Source: Rhyzopertha dominica (lineage: Eukaryota > Arthropoda > Insecta > Coleoptera > Bostrichidae). From it: a DNA stretch of 64,000 nt. The stretch is taken from NCBI GenBank assembly GCA_025024175.1, contig QCXZ01000042.1:10371501-10435500 (forward strand), in the 5' to 3' direction. Below are positions 48,848-61,610 of the stretch, one piece after another; the first letter of the stretch is position 1, and the number at the start of each line of letters is the position of its first letter. Position numbers and translations under genes: made by a program. A model generated the notes under the pieces. That model saw nothing but the letters and a program-made list of their open reading frames with translations. It did no database searches and was not told where the DNA came from.

Positions 48848-48976
48848 ATGGGAGACGTAGAGGTCCATTCCAACTTCACCATCACCGAAAAGAAGACCAA
48901 GAAGGTCAAGAAGACGACCAAGAGGCGCGAGGAGAATGACGTCCAGGTCGCCAACGATGCCACCAACGGAACCCAG
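48848..48976 (+). CDS. Lmpt: Candidate alternative first coding exon of Limpet (Lys-rich N-terminus)
   Basis: ATG 48848 (GTCAACATGG context) opens 43 codons: MGDVEVHSNFTITEKKTKKV, then more Lys/Arg-rich sequence, ending NATNGTQ-type residues. GGG|GTGCGT at 48976/48977 is a plausible donor in phase 2. It lies 461 bp before the LIM2 exon. The normal LIM2 acceptor is phase 0, but the second acceptor ATTTTCAG at 49448 is phase 2, and joining the two gives an open frame into GEYTKAMNKDWH. That isoform would lack PET and LIM1. The family of this N-terminus is not recognised. Coding character is supported by GC content and the basic repeats, while the splice join is inference. The same frame also stays open to 49129 if unspliced. 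Confidence 0.5.
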
Positions 48977-49437
48977 GGGTGCGTGTCGGCGACGGCCGGT
49001 GCCCCAGGTCCTGGGGGACCCCGCCGACAAGCACCCCTGGTAACGCAAAGGTATCGAGAAGTGCATGGTGTTCACGGAAGTGTCCGCGGTGTTCGAGTGT
49101 ACGATGTGTCTTGTGCACCTGTCGAATGATTTTTTTCTTCTGGCGTTACCAAATGTTGTGTCGATTCAGAGTAAATGCGATTCGTTCCCCTGTATCTGCA
49201 ATTTACGAAGTTTCTTTGAAAGTCCCTAGATTCTGGGAATTTCGTTGCAACATTGCAAAATCCCTTAAACTCCTGAAAAACCCTTTAATCTGACAACATC
49301 GCTTTACTGAAATCTCTCGAAATTTATACTAAATAATTGTACACATTCCTCTGGCTCTTTGCCAGGAATCTTGCAATAGGAATGTCTTGTAAAAAATGGT
49401 GGCAGCGCGCCTTCTGACCCCTTTCTTTTTTTTTCAG

Positions 49438-49638
49438 CTTATTTTCAGTGGGGAGTACACTAAGGCGATGAACAAGGACTGGCACGGTCAGCACTTCTGT
49501 TGTTGGCAGTGCGACGAAAGCCTTACCGGTCAACGTTACGTCCTAAGGGATGAACACCCCTACTGCGTGGCCTGTTACGAGTCCGTCTTCGCGAATGGTT
49601 GTGAAAAGTGCAACAAGATCATAGGAATCGACTCCAAG
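49438..49638 (+). CDS. Lmpt: Limpet LIM2 exon
   Basis: Internal exon of 67 codons, phase 0 at both ends, from acceptor TTTTTTTTCAG to donor AAG|GTAAGT. It begins LIFSGEYTKAMNKDWH and continues the LIM2 finger opened by CSSCDE: HFCCWQCDESLTG, then YCVACYE. It then opens LIM3 with CEKCNKIIGIDSK. The finger layout and the split points match FHL-type LIM genes. A second acceptor, ATTTTCAG, lies 11 bp inside the exon and would start the exon at 49449 in phase 2, a detail relevant to the alternative first exon at 48848. The preceding intron is 32.5 kb, long enough to house internal promoters. Confidence 0.95.
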
Positions 49639-50041
49639 GTAAGTGGAAGGGGAATTTTCTGTGTGACGTGGGGAAGCACCCGATGATGAGTTTGTTTGTC
49701 GGAGTATAGATGGCTCTGGGAACCTGGAATAGCGGAGCTATAAGAAACGCGAACTGTTGAGTGCAACAATAACTACAAAAGTACTAAATCTTGCAAATTC
49801 TCAAAGGGAAATAATAATCTATTTTGAGTTAGAGGAATTGATAAGTAGTGAAAATAAGAAATATTATAGTAGATTATCGATTAATCGAGTATTACCATAC
49901 ATTGCATTTATATTTCCTAAAGTCAAGTTGTTTTCATCAGTAGTCAATACGTACATTTTTATAAGTTATAAAGTGTCAGTGTTTGTTGTAATGTTGTGAT
50001 AATTGTATGTCTTTATCTTCTTCAAATATGTTTTCTAAGTT

Positions 50042-50056
50042 CCCCCCCCCCCCCCC
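50042..50056 (+). repeat. Run of 15 C
   Basis: Homopolymer C tract in intron sequence; its length may be an assembly approximation. Confidence 0.9.
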
Positions 50057-52239
50057 ATTGTAACTCATTTTAAAAGTAGCACCTTTTCTCGGTAAAGTAT
50101 CCAGAGCAGTATATGTTGCTTTTAAAATCTTGGGTATTCTTCTGTACTAGTTTTGAGGACAATGTTTAAAAGCATTTAGAAGATTGTACTTTCAGTTATC
50201 TCACTGTTTTTCAAGCACATCTGAGTAGAAAATTCATACACTTCGTTTGATAATACTAGCGTCTTACCTCTGACCTGTTTAATTTTGAGCCTGCTAAATG
50301 ANTGTTGCAGACGTGCTTTACTGCCTNGGTTACATTTGCTTTGATATTCTTNACTTCACTATTTACTTTCGCCCTCGTTACTTTGCCAATACCAATTCAG
50401 TTAATACACCTTGTTATTCACAAATGGCGATGCACCTTCATCATTTAAACAATTCGTTGCAATTCTTTCTTGCACTTTTACTAAACATATAAAACTGTCA
50501 GATGCAATCTTCTTTTCTTTCATACTTAATTTATACACCAACATTCTTTACTTGAAAACAAGTTAACCTTAAAGAAACATATACTTCAGTAAACAATGCA
50601 ATTTTTCAGTGCAGATTGCGGGCTACAAATTTTCCCCTGTACAGTCTATAAGTCTCAGTACTGTATTTTGTAAGGTGTTCACATTTTCGTCCGTCGTGCT
50701 CCTTTTCCTCCAATTTTGAATGCCTCAGAGCATCTGACTGATTTTGATCGATGTTGCTTTGCTATCTGAGTTGAGCACACATTCTGAGGGAACGTTGCCA
50801 AAAACAATATTCATCGTCTTGTTTTAGATGGAAATTGTGTTTGTGCAGTAGCGTTCAACGTGGAACGTTTTAATAGTGTAACATCCGTAGCGTCTATAAA
50901 TACGAACTCCGCGTATCGAGTGCAATGCAGCTTCAGGACATTGCTGTGTGCAATGAATTTATGTTCCCATTAAGCCTGCGGGCGATGTATGGCTTCTGCA
51001 ATCATTTTGATCGTAATGGGGACTGTAGTAAAAGTGGCGGGATAACGTTGCTTAATGGTTTTATGAAGTTTCTTCTGCGATAATATTGATGAAAGAAATA
51101 AAGCAATTATTCTGGAAGGACGAGGAAGTTTCTAGTCAACTAAATCATGTCAGTTTTTGTTCACAGTGTTAATCGACCAAGTTAGGCTTTTTCTGGAGGA
51201 CTGTTTCTTTAAAAATGAAATTAATGACAGTATACAATACACGGTGGCTAAATGACAGTTGTTGGTTGTTGCTTTTGAGAATAATTGTTAAACTAATAAG
51301 AAGAAATGCCGTTTACAAATGAAGAACCAGAGATATGTTAGCTGTTAATTTTCAAAATTTTGAGAATGCTGTTATAGAACACATTTAACCAGTCCATTCT
51401 GTGGCCATCATCCAGCAAGATTCGACCATAACACCATCAGTGCATTAATGTATTTACTTACACATATGCTGAACTGCATATTGGTATAAGGGACATCTGC
51501 AGATTTAGATATTTCTTAGCACAGCACATATATATGATTTCAGTGTGATAACTGTCTTGCTCAGACTACATTTATATCTAAATGGCATTTGTTCTTAGCA
51601 GTAGCAATTATTATCAAAAGCCATAACCGTTAAATTTCATGGCTTACCTTTTTTAAGTTAGTCTCATTCTACTACAAACAATATGAGAATCGGGATACGT
51701 AATTTTAACCATTACAGTACATTTTTAAGTATTAATGAAATATAGTATTTTATAAATAAGTTTAAAAAATTTTTAGTTATAATAAATATTAAACTGCTCG
51801 GTTATGTGTGGGGTGTATACTATTTTGTCAATAACTCCAAAACGAGAAAAGCTACATCCTCAGGGTTTTCATCGCAGTTTTTCGTAAATAATTGCTTGGA
51901 AAATAAAATAAAAAAATATGTCGTGCTATTAGATGTTTTCTAAAAATCAAGGAGAAAATTATTTTTTATGTTGTATGTAAAATTTTGACAATAATTTCAA
52001 AACGAAGAATGCTGTTTGTATCGTAAGCTGTTATATTGTAACTATAAAACAAATAACAAAAAAATATCGTTCTATTTATTTTTTTTCGAGAAGTCGAGTT
52101 TCGTACAGTTTACAATAGATCTTAACTTGTTCAAAATCCTTCTAAAGTGAGCACTAGTTTGTTCAATTTGATGCTGGGTTTTAGCAAAACAACTGGTTGG
52201 AAAAAAAGCTAAAATTTTATAGCCCCACTTACATTTTAT

Positions 52240-52420
52240 CGGCGAATTTTGGAGTTATTCTAAAAATGTAATAATGATCCTGGTATGATCAGAAAAATAC
52301 AGTAAATTTGCAGTGGTTAATTCTGTACCGTTTGTATACAAGAATGGAATCGGACCGAGTATACTGCCTTGGGGAACCCCACTCCACACTGCGTTAGAAA
52401 TCATTTTAATGGTCTGACAG
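52240..52420 (-). mobile_element. RT relic with intact GVPQGSILGP motif
   Basis: Minus strand reads SNAVWSGVPQGSILGPIPFL, then NLLYFSDHTRII where the YADD box should be (FSDH), in one open frame over about 130 bases. Only this core of a Jockey-like RT remains. Confidence 0.75.
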
Positions 52421-55303
52421 TAAATAATTTAATAGAATGCGCTACGGTTTTGAAAAGGTAGTGCATTTTATTTACTTGGAAATAACCATAATAATCTTGG
52501 AGAGAGAATAAGCGGAAGTAAACGGTTGGCTGTTGAAGACTGAAAGGAACGAGGGCGGCATGGATTATGCTAAAATTAATCTACGAGTGTTTCAATAAAA
52601 GCCAAAATACGAATATATCAAATTATGATAAGACCTGTAATTGTGTTTAGAATTTAGATGGTGTTTAATCCTTCTTTTTCTTGACTTTTTCTCTCTTAAC
52701 ATTTTTTGATATCGTGCTTCGTTTCTCAATCATTTAAAATTTTCGTTCGACTATGGAAATATCGATGCAGCCGTAAGCCGCTTTCCTAAGGAGACTTCCA
52801 TTTGCAAAGGTTACAATTTGGCGTTTGAAAAAGTACAAGGAATGAGTCATGACTCCTTAACTCCAGAAGACTCAATAATCAGATTCTTCCAGCTTTAGAC
52901 GAGAATCTAAAAATGAGCATTCGCATAATTCGTATAATTGGCAGCCAGTTGTTAACCCCCAGAATTCAATCGTTGATTTCCTATTTTGCAAGATGAAAGC
53001 TTGGATCTTTTTATAACAGAGATTGCAGAGTTGAATAATATGAAAGTGATATATAAATACATATCATTAGATTCTTAAGATTATTCAAAAAAAGTGCCAA
53101 CATGAGTTGTGCGATCGGAGACTTGAAAGCGTTGCGAACTAAACAAGACAATGTCACTCTCGTTCTCTCGTTTAGTAGCATTTCTCATGTAATGCCGGCT
53201 TCTTCAACATTGACTTCGTTTTAATCCGAGTGCAATGTTCTGCATCGCTTTCTGTAATGACGCCATGTCAACCATAGAGAAACATGTTTATGCCAAGAAT
53301 AGTGCCAGCCCTGTTCCAAAAGGAAATCGTATTTATGTCGCGTATGCCGGAGATTCTAATATTGTATATCGTCTCCCCGTCTATAAATAGTAGAGTGAGT
53401 TAATTCTCGAATGTGGGTAAAATAAAATATATAAATCCTGAACGACGACAATGGGTCTTCTTTTATGGAAGTGCTACTTCGTGGAAATGATTTTAATATT
53501 TCATCGTTATTGTTTTTATGCAAATGAACATCTTTTCTGAATTTGGTAGGTCGGTTTTTGGAACGGCTCGGGGATCAAAGGATTGTTAGTTGATACGGCA
53601 GGTTCTAAGAAATTATTGATAGTTTCGTGTCTTGGAATTGTGTTTAGAATATCATGTTATTACCCTTCCCCATTTCCATATTTCGAAATCGCTTTTTGTA
53701 ACCTAGAAATTGTAGCATTTCGCTCAATTGATTTTTAATGTATAGCTTTAATTTAAACCAATCTTGCAAGTTATGGTAGACTGGAACTCATTTTTGTGAG
53801 CCTAAGATATATAGCAGTAACTTGTAGCACATTTGTAACTACATATTGCGAAACTAAAGCAGCTAAAGTTAGGTTTCTAATTCTAGAAATGACTGCTCAC
53901 AAAAACAATGAAGCAACACTCGAACTTTTTGTCTTCTCTTGGAATATACACTGGAATGAGTTATCGCAAATTGCAGCATTAAATTTTTCCAAATAATTAT
54001 AAAATACTCCGTTTCTGTTATAATTAGACCGCAGTTTATGTACTGACTTACTGGGCACAAAAAGATTTAACAATTCCAGTAAGTCATTGTATTTTTAACG
54101 ATCAGCTACAGCAACTAGAGATTACTGTTTACTATTATTGCACAGGGTGATTCACTTCATACGGAGCGGCTCTATCTTGAAAACCCCTCACGCTATTTCT
54201 TTAAGGAGAAATATTTTTGGATAAAAACGTACTAGACAAAGTTACATTTTTTCTTGGTTGCCGTGGTAACGTCACTACAAAGTAAAATAGCCTCAAAAGA
54301 TCTAGATGCTATATCTTCCAAACGCCTCAACCAAATGTAACTAGAGCTCGTTTTTTAATGGTTAGTTGTTCCAAAATTGGCTTCTCTGAGTAGCTCTAGA
54401 GGACGCCATTTAAAAACTCGTTCTTTCGTCTTTAACCAAGATGTATTATTTTAAATCTAATATGTCTCTCTGCTTCTGTAATCACTTCTTCTGTTGGCAA
54501 AACTGCTACCAATGGAAGTCGATACGGTTTTTATTTTTGGAAACTGTAACCAGAATCCGTTAGCTTTGAGAATTTACGCCAGATATAATGCATGCACAGA
54601 TCTTACAAGTATCTGTTGAAGTAAAACTCTGGAAATGATGTAGAAGAAGCCGTACTGTTGTAACCGTCAAAAAAGAAGTTGCAAAATTGTACTATTGCAC
54701 ACCATCAGCAAAGCATTAGAATGTTAAGAACATCATAAATACAATACCACTGCATTCAGCGTTATCAACAGGTAACTAATGTTGACTTTCAAAGCAGGTT
54801 AGTGTTTAGTCAGCAGGCTAAGCAAGTCTCAAACAAACCATTAATTTTTCAAATAAGTACTGTTTTCTGACGAAACTAATCCCACGACATTTTCGAATGA
54901 ACACCGTCTCTTGTGGAATGATAATATTTTAAGGAGTAATTTTCTCAAATGGTCAAGCATTCTATAGTTACAGAGAGAAGAAGCAAACGAACAATGTTTC
55001 TTGTGGTTTTAATAAAATGGAGCTCAACCATAGTTACTATTTCTTCAAAATAATTAAACATGCTAGTTTTTTTAGGAAAAAGGCATATCAACAGTGCAGG
55101 TTATAGCACGGGTTTTTTAATTTTAACCTGCAGTGCATGTGCAGTGAGCAGTGATGCTGCCGCCAAAAAGAATAAAATTTATACACCGGGAATTATAAGA
55201 ACACATATGTTATATAGTGGTGAACGCTTTTTTATATTCGTTCTGGCAGTTGGCAGATAAAATGTTTGAGATGTTCTGACAGACACTCTAGATACAACAA
55301 AAT

Positions 55304-56240
55304 TTATGAACCCAAAATTTCGGCACTATCAAGTAAATTGTTGACAATTTTGAATAGAAACACCGAAGCGTGAAGGTCTCTTCTAGTCTGAAGACTCGAA
55401 AAATCATGTTTCTCAAGCAGATCGCTGTGATAAACACCTCGAGAGGGAAAGACGCCGTCGAGTTTAAAACTTAGTAGTTTTAGAAATTTTCGTTGAACAT
55501 TTTCAATATAATTTGTATGTAGCATATAATACGCGGTCCAAACAATCGCTGGTGTACTCCAATCTAGATCTAATAAATGAGTAAAAAAGCAATTATAATG
55601 TTTTATAACATAAATCACGATTGTTACGTGAAATAAAGCCGTATGTTTTACTGGCATTAAGACACATTTTATGAATGTGTGGAATAAAAGATAACTTGCT
55701 ATCGAAAGTTACGCCAGCATCGTTAAATGTATCGGGTCTAGACAGAGAAACACCCTTAAGACCGTACAGATTTTAATGTGAACGATAGAACGTTGCCCTT
55801 AGCTATGTTCAAAGGCAGTCCGTTAGATCTACACCAGTTATTCAGTACGTCAAGATTGTTTTGTAAACGAATACAATCGATGCTTGAATGTATGGTGATG
55901 TAAAGTTTAAGGTCATCCACATAAAGTAAAATTCTGACGTCTATAACGTCGGTTATGTTATTAATAAACAGTATAAAAAACAAAAGGACCTAAAACAGAA
56001 CGTTGCGGCACTCCAGATGTAGCATTGGATTCGCTGGACTTGAATCCATTATATGCCACGTATTGAACTCTATTGTGGAGGTAAGATTTGAACAAATCAA
56101 TCAAAGCATCAGATATGCCGAAGCGATTAAGTTTGTTTAACAAAATATTGTGATCCAGCTTATCGAACGCTTTGGATAAGTATAACGTAATAACGTTCAT
56201 CAATGGAACTTTTTGATATATTAGTTAGCGTTGCTCATCT
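55304..56240 (-). mobile_element. Non-LTR retrotransposon RT relic in three frames
   Basis: Minus strand in order: LSKAFDKLDHNILLNKLNRF (domain A), NRVQYVAYNGFKSSES and SGVPQRSVLGPFVF (56203-55961), then ILLYVDDLKLYITIHSSIDC (catalytic YVDD) and NNWCRSNGLPLNIAKGNVLS (55983-55756), then YIENVQRKFLKLLSFKLDGV and LQTRRDLHASVFLFKIVNNL (55657-55304). 5' truncated near 56205. Closest in style to the 36381 copy. Confidence 0.88.
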
Positions 56241-57067
56241 ACGTCAACCATGTAACTTGCTTTTTCTTAGGCAATATTAGTCAACCGTCAGGTGTCAGAA
56301 CAAAAACAGACCCTATACAAAGTACACCTTCTCCATCAGCTAAATAAATATGATCCTGACAGAAGGATGCCGTGTTGTGCGATGATGATTTACGTGACCA
56401 ATGTTGCAAACAACATTTTTTTGTCATTACTGGTATGGTGAAAATCCTCACTGATGGTGAAACTGCATACTCAGTATCCTCAGAAGCTAAAAATGTGGGC
56501 TCGCATTATTGAGCAACACATTATAGCTTCCTCGCTTTCCAAGTAATTTATCAAGGAAGCTTACGAGTAACGCGTAATGAGTAAGAGCCCCTTCTTGTTC
56601 AAACTTTAAATCATTCATTACGTTTGACTGTCAGCATATTTACGTAAATATGAAACATGCTAAGCTTCAACACATTTACTTAGCCCTAGCTTTTAAAATA
56701 ATGAATGTTAATGCCAAGGACATACAAAAATATAGCTCAATAAAAGTGACGCAAATGGCAGCTGGACACATAAAAATAAATTCTTGTGCACACGTTTTTT
56801 GACATTTATGAAATCGTCTTTTCAACAAAGTTTAGACGATGAAATATTTATACCACGGGTCCAATAATGCCAGTATACGAGACAGTATTTCTGTCTAGTT
56901 AGAAAACTGAACCTCAGCTTTGGTTTCAGCTGCTTTATAACTAAGTTATCAAAGTTTGCCATCCTTACTGTACGTAGGAGTGGATGAATTCTAAAGCAGC
57001 TTAAGAACTAATTTTTAATCTGCTTAATTTTCTCGTCTCGTTAGCTAATCTGATTAATTTTTTTCAG

Positions 57068-57242
57068 GATTTGTCCTACAAGGATAAGCACTGGCACGAA
57101 GCCTGTTTCCTGTGTACCACCTGCGGGGAGTCTTTGGTAGACAAGCAATTTGGATCCAAGGCTGACAGGATCTACTGTGGACGCTGCTACGATGAACAGT
57201 TTGCATCCAGATGCGACGGATGCCATGAGATCTTCAGGGCCG
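57068..57242 (+). CDS. Lmpt: Limpet LIM3 / LIM4-start exon
   Basis: Internal exon from acceptor TTTTTTCAG to donor CCG|GTGAGT, 58 codons plus one base (phase 0 in, phase 1 out). The peptide DLSYKDKHWHEACFLCTTC supplies the central ligands of LIM3, YCGRCYD its last pair, and CDGCHEIFRAG the first pair of LIM4. The phase-1 break just after IFRAG is a familiar FHL exon boundary. No exon that could continue LIM4 is visible between here and the end of the window, so at least 6.7 kb of intron follows and the remaining LIM domains are outside. The preceding intron is 7.4 kb. Confidence 0.95.
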
Positions 57243-57356
57243 GTGAGTTCCTTCTTGTAGATTTGAGGACGTCTCGCTTGTTCATTCCACGCTTTAAAAT
57301 TTCTTTTTATTTCTGTACAGTCATATTTAGTTGGTTTAGCCACAATTCTGATTGAA

Positions 57357-57480
57357 CATTATTGCAACAGGTATGCAAGTAGTAATGAAAAAAATGGCTT
57401 AGACTGGGAATCGAACCCTAGACATCTGGGTTAACGCACTTACACACAATCAAATATTTCTTAAGAGCTATGAACAATTA
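57357..57480 (-). mobile_element. tRNA-like SINE head (candidate)
   Basis: Minus strand contains GGGTTCGATTCCC, a good Pol III B box (GGTTCGANNCC), at 57412-57424. A weak A-box-like TAGCTCTTAAG lies about 45 bases upstream and a TTTTTTT terminator (57389-57395) just after the B-box half. It starts about 115 bp after the LIM3 exon. Confidence 0.45.
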
Positions 57481-58859
57481 ATACAAAAATGCTCCTCCTC
57501 TTAAACACACGTTATTATATCGGGCAAATAATAATATATAATGTTAATAGTAAGATCTTTTGTTAATTAACAATTTAATAATTCTGTACAGCGTCAACAG
57601 TTTTTAACGTAGTATATTTTCTTCGTAATGTTGATGGCGGGAACTTCCTATACTTTACTGTATAATATAATTAATAACTTCTTATATAAATAATAATTTC
57701 TGAAATGAATTTTTTAATTACATTACAATTGAATAAATATTTAGCATCTTGATCTGTCAATTGGAGGTAATGTTTTGTATTATCATTAAATAAAAAATAA
57801 ACATTTTAAACTTTTTTTGAAATATTGACCAAATTTGACTTATTACGTGTGTAGGTATTTGATTGTCAAAATTTTGGTTATGCCTTTTCAGTACTTTTGT
57901 GGTATTAATGGTTTGTTATTATTTTTATATACGTAGATAACTTGATTTATGTCCTAACTTATTTTTACGGTGTGGCACGCGTTTACAAATTATAAAAGCT
58001 AAAACAAATTCATATTTGACACTTGAGGACACCATCAAAGCATTAGATCTCGAATGAAAATAAAGATCCAAATAAATCGTGCAAAAACGATTTACTATTG
58101 TCTTTTCTAAACGTAAGATGGTCACCTTATTCCCCCGTACAAAATATCAGTTGCTTTTAAGATTTTTACTTCTGAAGTTTCTGAAATATCTTAATGTTAT
58201 TTTATCATGGGTTTAATTAGAGACATCACTTTCGTAGTCACATGTATATAATATATCTCCAATATCCATGATACTTCCTATACATCAGCTCTTGCTAAAA
58301 TGGATACGTAAAGATGCAGTATATGTTTTGATAAAAACAAGGCAAATCCATATATATTTGTTCCATATTCACAAACAACTATAAATCAGTTTGCAAGGCG
58401 TGTGTTTTTAATTTATTGTAAATAATGGTGTTTGTTATTACCTATGTATTGTATTAGATGTAGCTAATTTATTACACGCCATAATAATCAGGCATTAAAA
58501 GATTCTACTGTTCTACCTACGCTTTAGATTTGCATGTCGCATCCCATCTAAAAACGGTCTCATACAAATAACTTACGCCTATAGAATATATTTACATGTC
58601 ATATCTCATTAAAGAGAACATTTCTATAAAAACAACTTCTTACGTTAGAAAAGCAGCCATCACGTTACTCGTCTTGAATTATATAAATATACAGGGTGTA
58701 GCAACTAAAATATATATCTCAGACTTTGTCAAAGTTTGGAAAAAAAATGCTGAAACAGGTGTAAACGAGCCGACTGACTGTAAACCAAACAGAAACGTAC
58801 TGAATTAAAATCAAACTATGACAGGACATTAAATTATTAGGATAAACAAGCAACTATTC

Positions 58860-59850
58860 GAGCTCATCACTCACCAGTTTCTATCTTCAGAATTACTCTT
58901 AAAAATCTGGCCTGGGCGTGCAACACCTGTCATAATTAAAAACATGGATAAGTGTCCAGTCCAACATGTCAACCTAAGTTAGCCCCCATTATTATATCTT
59001 AATAAAATCTACCTATCTAGTCCTTCTAAATAATCAAGCCATAACTTAGACTTCAAAAAACTAAGAACTGGCTAATCTCTGTCTCCTTCATAGCAAATCA
59101 TTTACTATACACATCATTCTGCAAATGTACTGTCTTGCCTCCGTCCACACCCCCGGTGGCACGGTCCAGAGGAATCAGCCGACCGGGCCAGCATCCAATC
59201 CAGGCATGCTCCCGCATACTGATAACCTGGAGGTCCAAACAAAACCGCCTTCAGACAAATCCATGTCCACATGTGCGCACGGACTAAGGACCTACCTGTC
59301 CTTGCCGCCCCCCGACCAAACAGTACCAACACTACTGAGACCAGAGATTGACCTGTCCACCTAATCAAAGCTCAGGTGGCTGATAATTAATTATTACCTC
59401 GAACTTTATGTATTACCCTGTATTTTAGCCTCAATCTATCAGTTATCCACCATATCTATTAAAATATCATTCTGATAATAAATATCCTGCCTACGACACT
59501 GATATCTTCCTATGCGCATCATTAGCTACCTGCCTAAGCTTTTCCCCATAAAACAAATATGAACTAAGACACTTACTGAGCGTACTCACCCTGATTTCTT
59601 GATTACGCCCTGTACACACAAAACACACCTCACTGTTTAAAATTCACAGCTAAACTGAATAACCTAATATTCTAAACCTTCGCTATTGGTTTTGACTAGC
59701 TGTGTGTTAGAAATACGTAAGAGCGCCCCTTTGTCCCTCTACGCATAAGTGGTCCAACACACCCCTCATGACCATAATCGTAAATCAGATACCAGAACTC
59801 AACCTCGAGCAGCGAAAACAAACATTATCACGTGTGGTTTTAAACTCGCA
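58860..59850. other. 1-kb tract with strong C-over-G strand bias
   Basis: Line by line the plus strand has roughly two to three C per G, unlike the balanced flanks; 59125-59370 is also GC-rich. No coding motif was found. It could be the leader or body of an LTR element on the minus strand, or an old long RNA gene. Confidence 0.45.
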
Positions 59851-61184
59851 TCGTTTTGGATACCTAATTGTTTAAAGGAACTAAAAGAAATGAAATAAAC
59901 TCACGTTACACAGGTCAATTTTTAACATAAAAAGGAGCCAATTCTATCATAGTTTCAAAACTATTTCTGCATCCTCTAGCGCCCAGAGTCATCCCTTCAA
60001 AAAATTCAAATAGGAAGTGTGCTCTAGTGACATCGTTTTGAAGTTGTTTTTATTCTCTTTGAAAATACCGTTGAATTAAGTCTTCTAACAACTGCAAAGA
60101 ACTGCCGCCATCAACTTGTCTTCAACAAACGGTACTCTTCTAATTTCAACTGCAAAGCATTTTTATAGGAATCGTTTAGCTCCTATCGAGCTGATTTTTT
60201 GAAATCTATTCGTTTTAAATTAATAATAAATAAACATAGTAATAAGAAACATGTAGAGTAATTAATATTGTACTAATATGCTGTTTTTTGAGACATTTTC
60301 ACGCATTATTCTACTAATGCAGCTACAGACGCCATCATCTGCAATTAGCTATAACCACGTGAACGGTTTTTTTCTTGCGGCCATGAGACACTTCACTCGA
60401 GTGCTCTTGAACTATATTAGGAGGTATCTGTCACTGACCATTCTGAACTGTTATAATTTCAAGTGCGTGGATCGACAATTTGTTTATAAATAACGCAATT
60501 TGCATGGGAGCATGGACTTAATGGTTCGGAACGTACTTACACTAAATTGCGTTTAGAGATAACTTCTTTCGTGGAGAATGCGTCATTGAATGTGGAATGA
60601 ATCGAATTTCTCTGCGTAGGCTACGGGCGTGAGTTGAATGTCGATGGACAAATCGGTTGCAGTTTACCGGTGTTAGAAACAAAATTATATGGATTAACTT
60701 AAAAGTTTGCCTTTTGGTATTTTTTAAGTAAACAAAGGGCACAAGTTATTAACTCTATGACCTTCAGTTTTAGCTTTTATTTTTCATTTTCTTTGGTAGT
60801 TGAATAATAATAAGGTTTTATTTAGGAATGACATACAGTCTTGCATATTGATTCCTATTAAGGCAAAGTCTAACTTTAGATTAGGTTATATTTGAAAATA
60901 TTTTGAACTCTCAACCACTTCAGTTCATTTAATGTAGGAGATATTCGATCATATTTCCTAACACGATACACAAAACGACAGCAACTATTCTGAATCTTTT
61001 TCACGCGATCCCTGGTGTATTTGTCTAAGCAATTATAATACACGATATTACAATAATTCGTTATTAGTAATACTAGACTCTCAGCTTGAATTTATAATAC
61101 TTATATTATTATACAGCAGTTTCAAAGAGCAATAACTTTTTCATTAACATGTTCACATGTTAAAATGCATGTCTATGCTGTGCT

Positions 61185-61264
61185 GTCTACACCTCAACCA
61201 ACTGCAGATAGTACTATTTCGCTGTCATTACAGCTCATCAGTGTAGTTTAGGTCTAGTGTAGAC
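61185..61264 (-). ncRNA. Type I hammerhead ribozyme, left arm (opposite strand)
   Basis: Inverted copy of the right-arm ribozyme. On the minus strand: CTGATGA (61241-61235), stem II (61234-61221), GAAA (61220-61217), cleavage after the C opposite G61207. Stem I (61248-61242 with 61206-61200) has one A-C mismatch; the outer helix 61264-61257 with 61192-61185 is intact. Confidence 0.82.
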
Positions 61265-61610
61265 AACACGACATAGAACTGGTTTTGCTTATATACCAAA
61301 GCAATGGTATGATGAAAGTAAGAATTTAGGATGGCAATGCCATCTGTCAGCATTACACTGACATGATGACAAAGCCACCTAGTTGTCTTAACGCGAACTA
61401 CTTCCTAAAGTTGACAAATTGAAGTATGCAGTTGCATGCCAATTTGTCAGGCTACAGGTCACTTCCTTAGGAAGTAGTTCCCGTTAAGGCAGCTACGTGG
61501 CTTTGTCATCATGTCAGTGTAATGCTGACAGATGGCATTGCCATCCTAAATTCTTACTTTCATCATACCATTGCTTTGGTATTATAAGCAAAACCAGTTC
61601 TATGCCGTGT

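Larger units (their letters stand above)
16978..49437 (+). other. 32.5-kb Limpet intron between LIM1 and LIM2 exons
   Basis: GT-AG intron holding most of the window's mobile elements, the GC-rich E-box island, the 43370 ORF and the 48848 start exon. Stretches in which I see nothing beyond AT-rich sequence and chance ORFs: 18622-20390, 23550-26020, 32040-34470, 34560-36380, 37600-38890, 41550-42300, 44380-45160 and 45900-48090. The stretch 42330-43360 is somewhat richer in GC and may be partly transposon or partly 5' leader of the 43370 ORF. Confidence 0.8.
49639..57067 (+). other. Limpet intron between LIM2 and LIM3 exons
   Basis: GT-AG intron of 7.4 kb. It contains a 15-base C run at 50042-50056 beside an N-containing stretch (50302-50352), an RT relic at 52240-52420, a larger one at 55304-56240, and at 54146 an ACAGGGTGATTC motif resembling a transposon terminus. 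Otherwise no gene is seen. Confidence 0.85.

Noticed and set aside
54146..54180. ACAGGGTGATTCACTTCA as a transposon terminus
   Set aside because: Resembles ends of mariner-like elements, but I could not find a partner repeat or transposase nearby.
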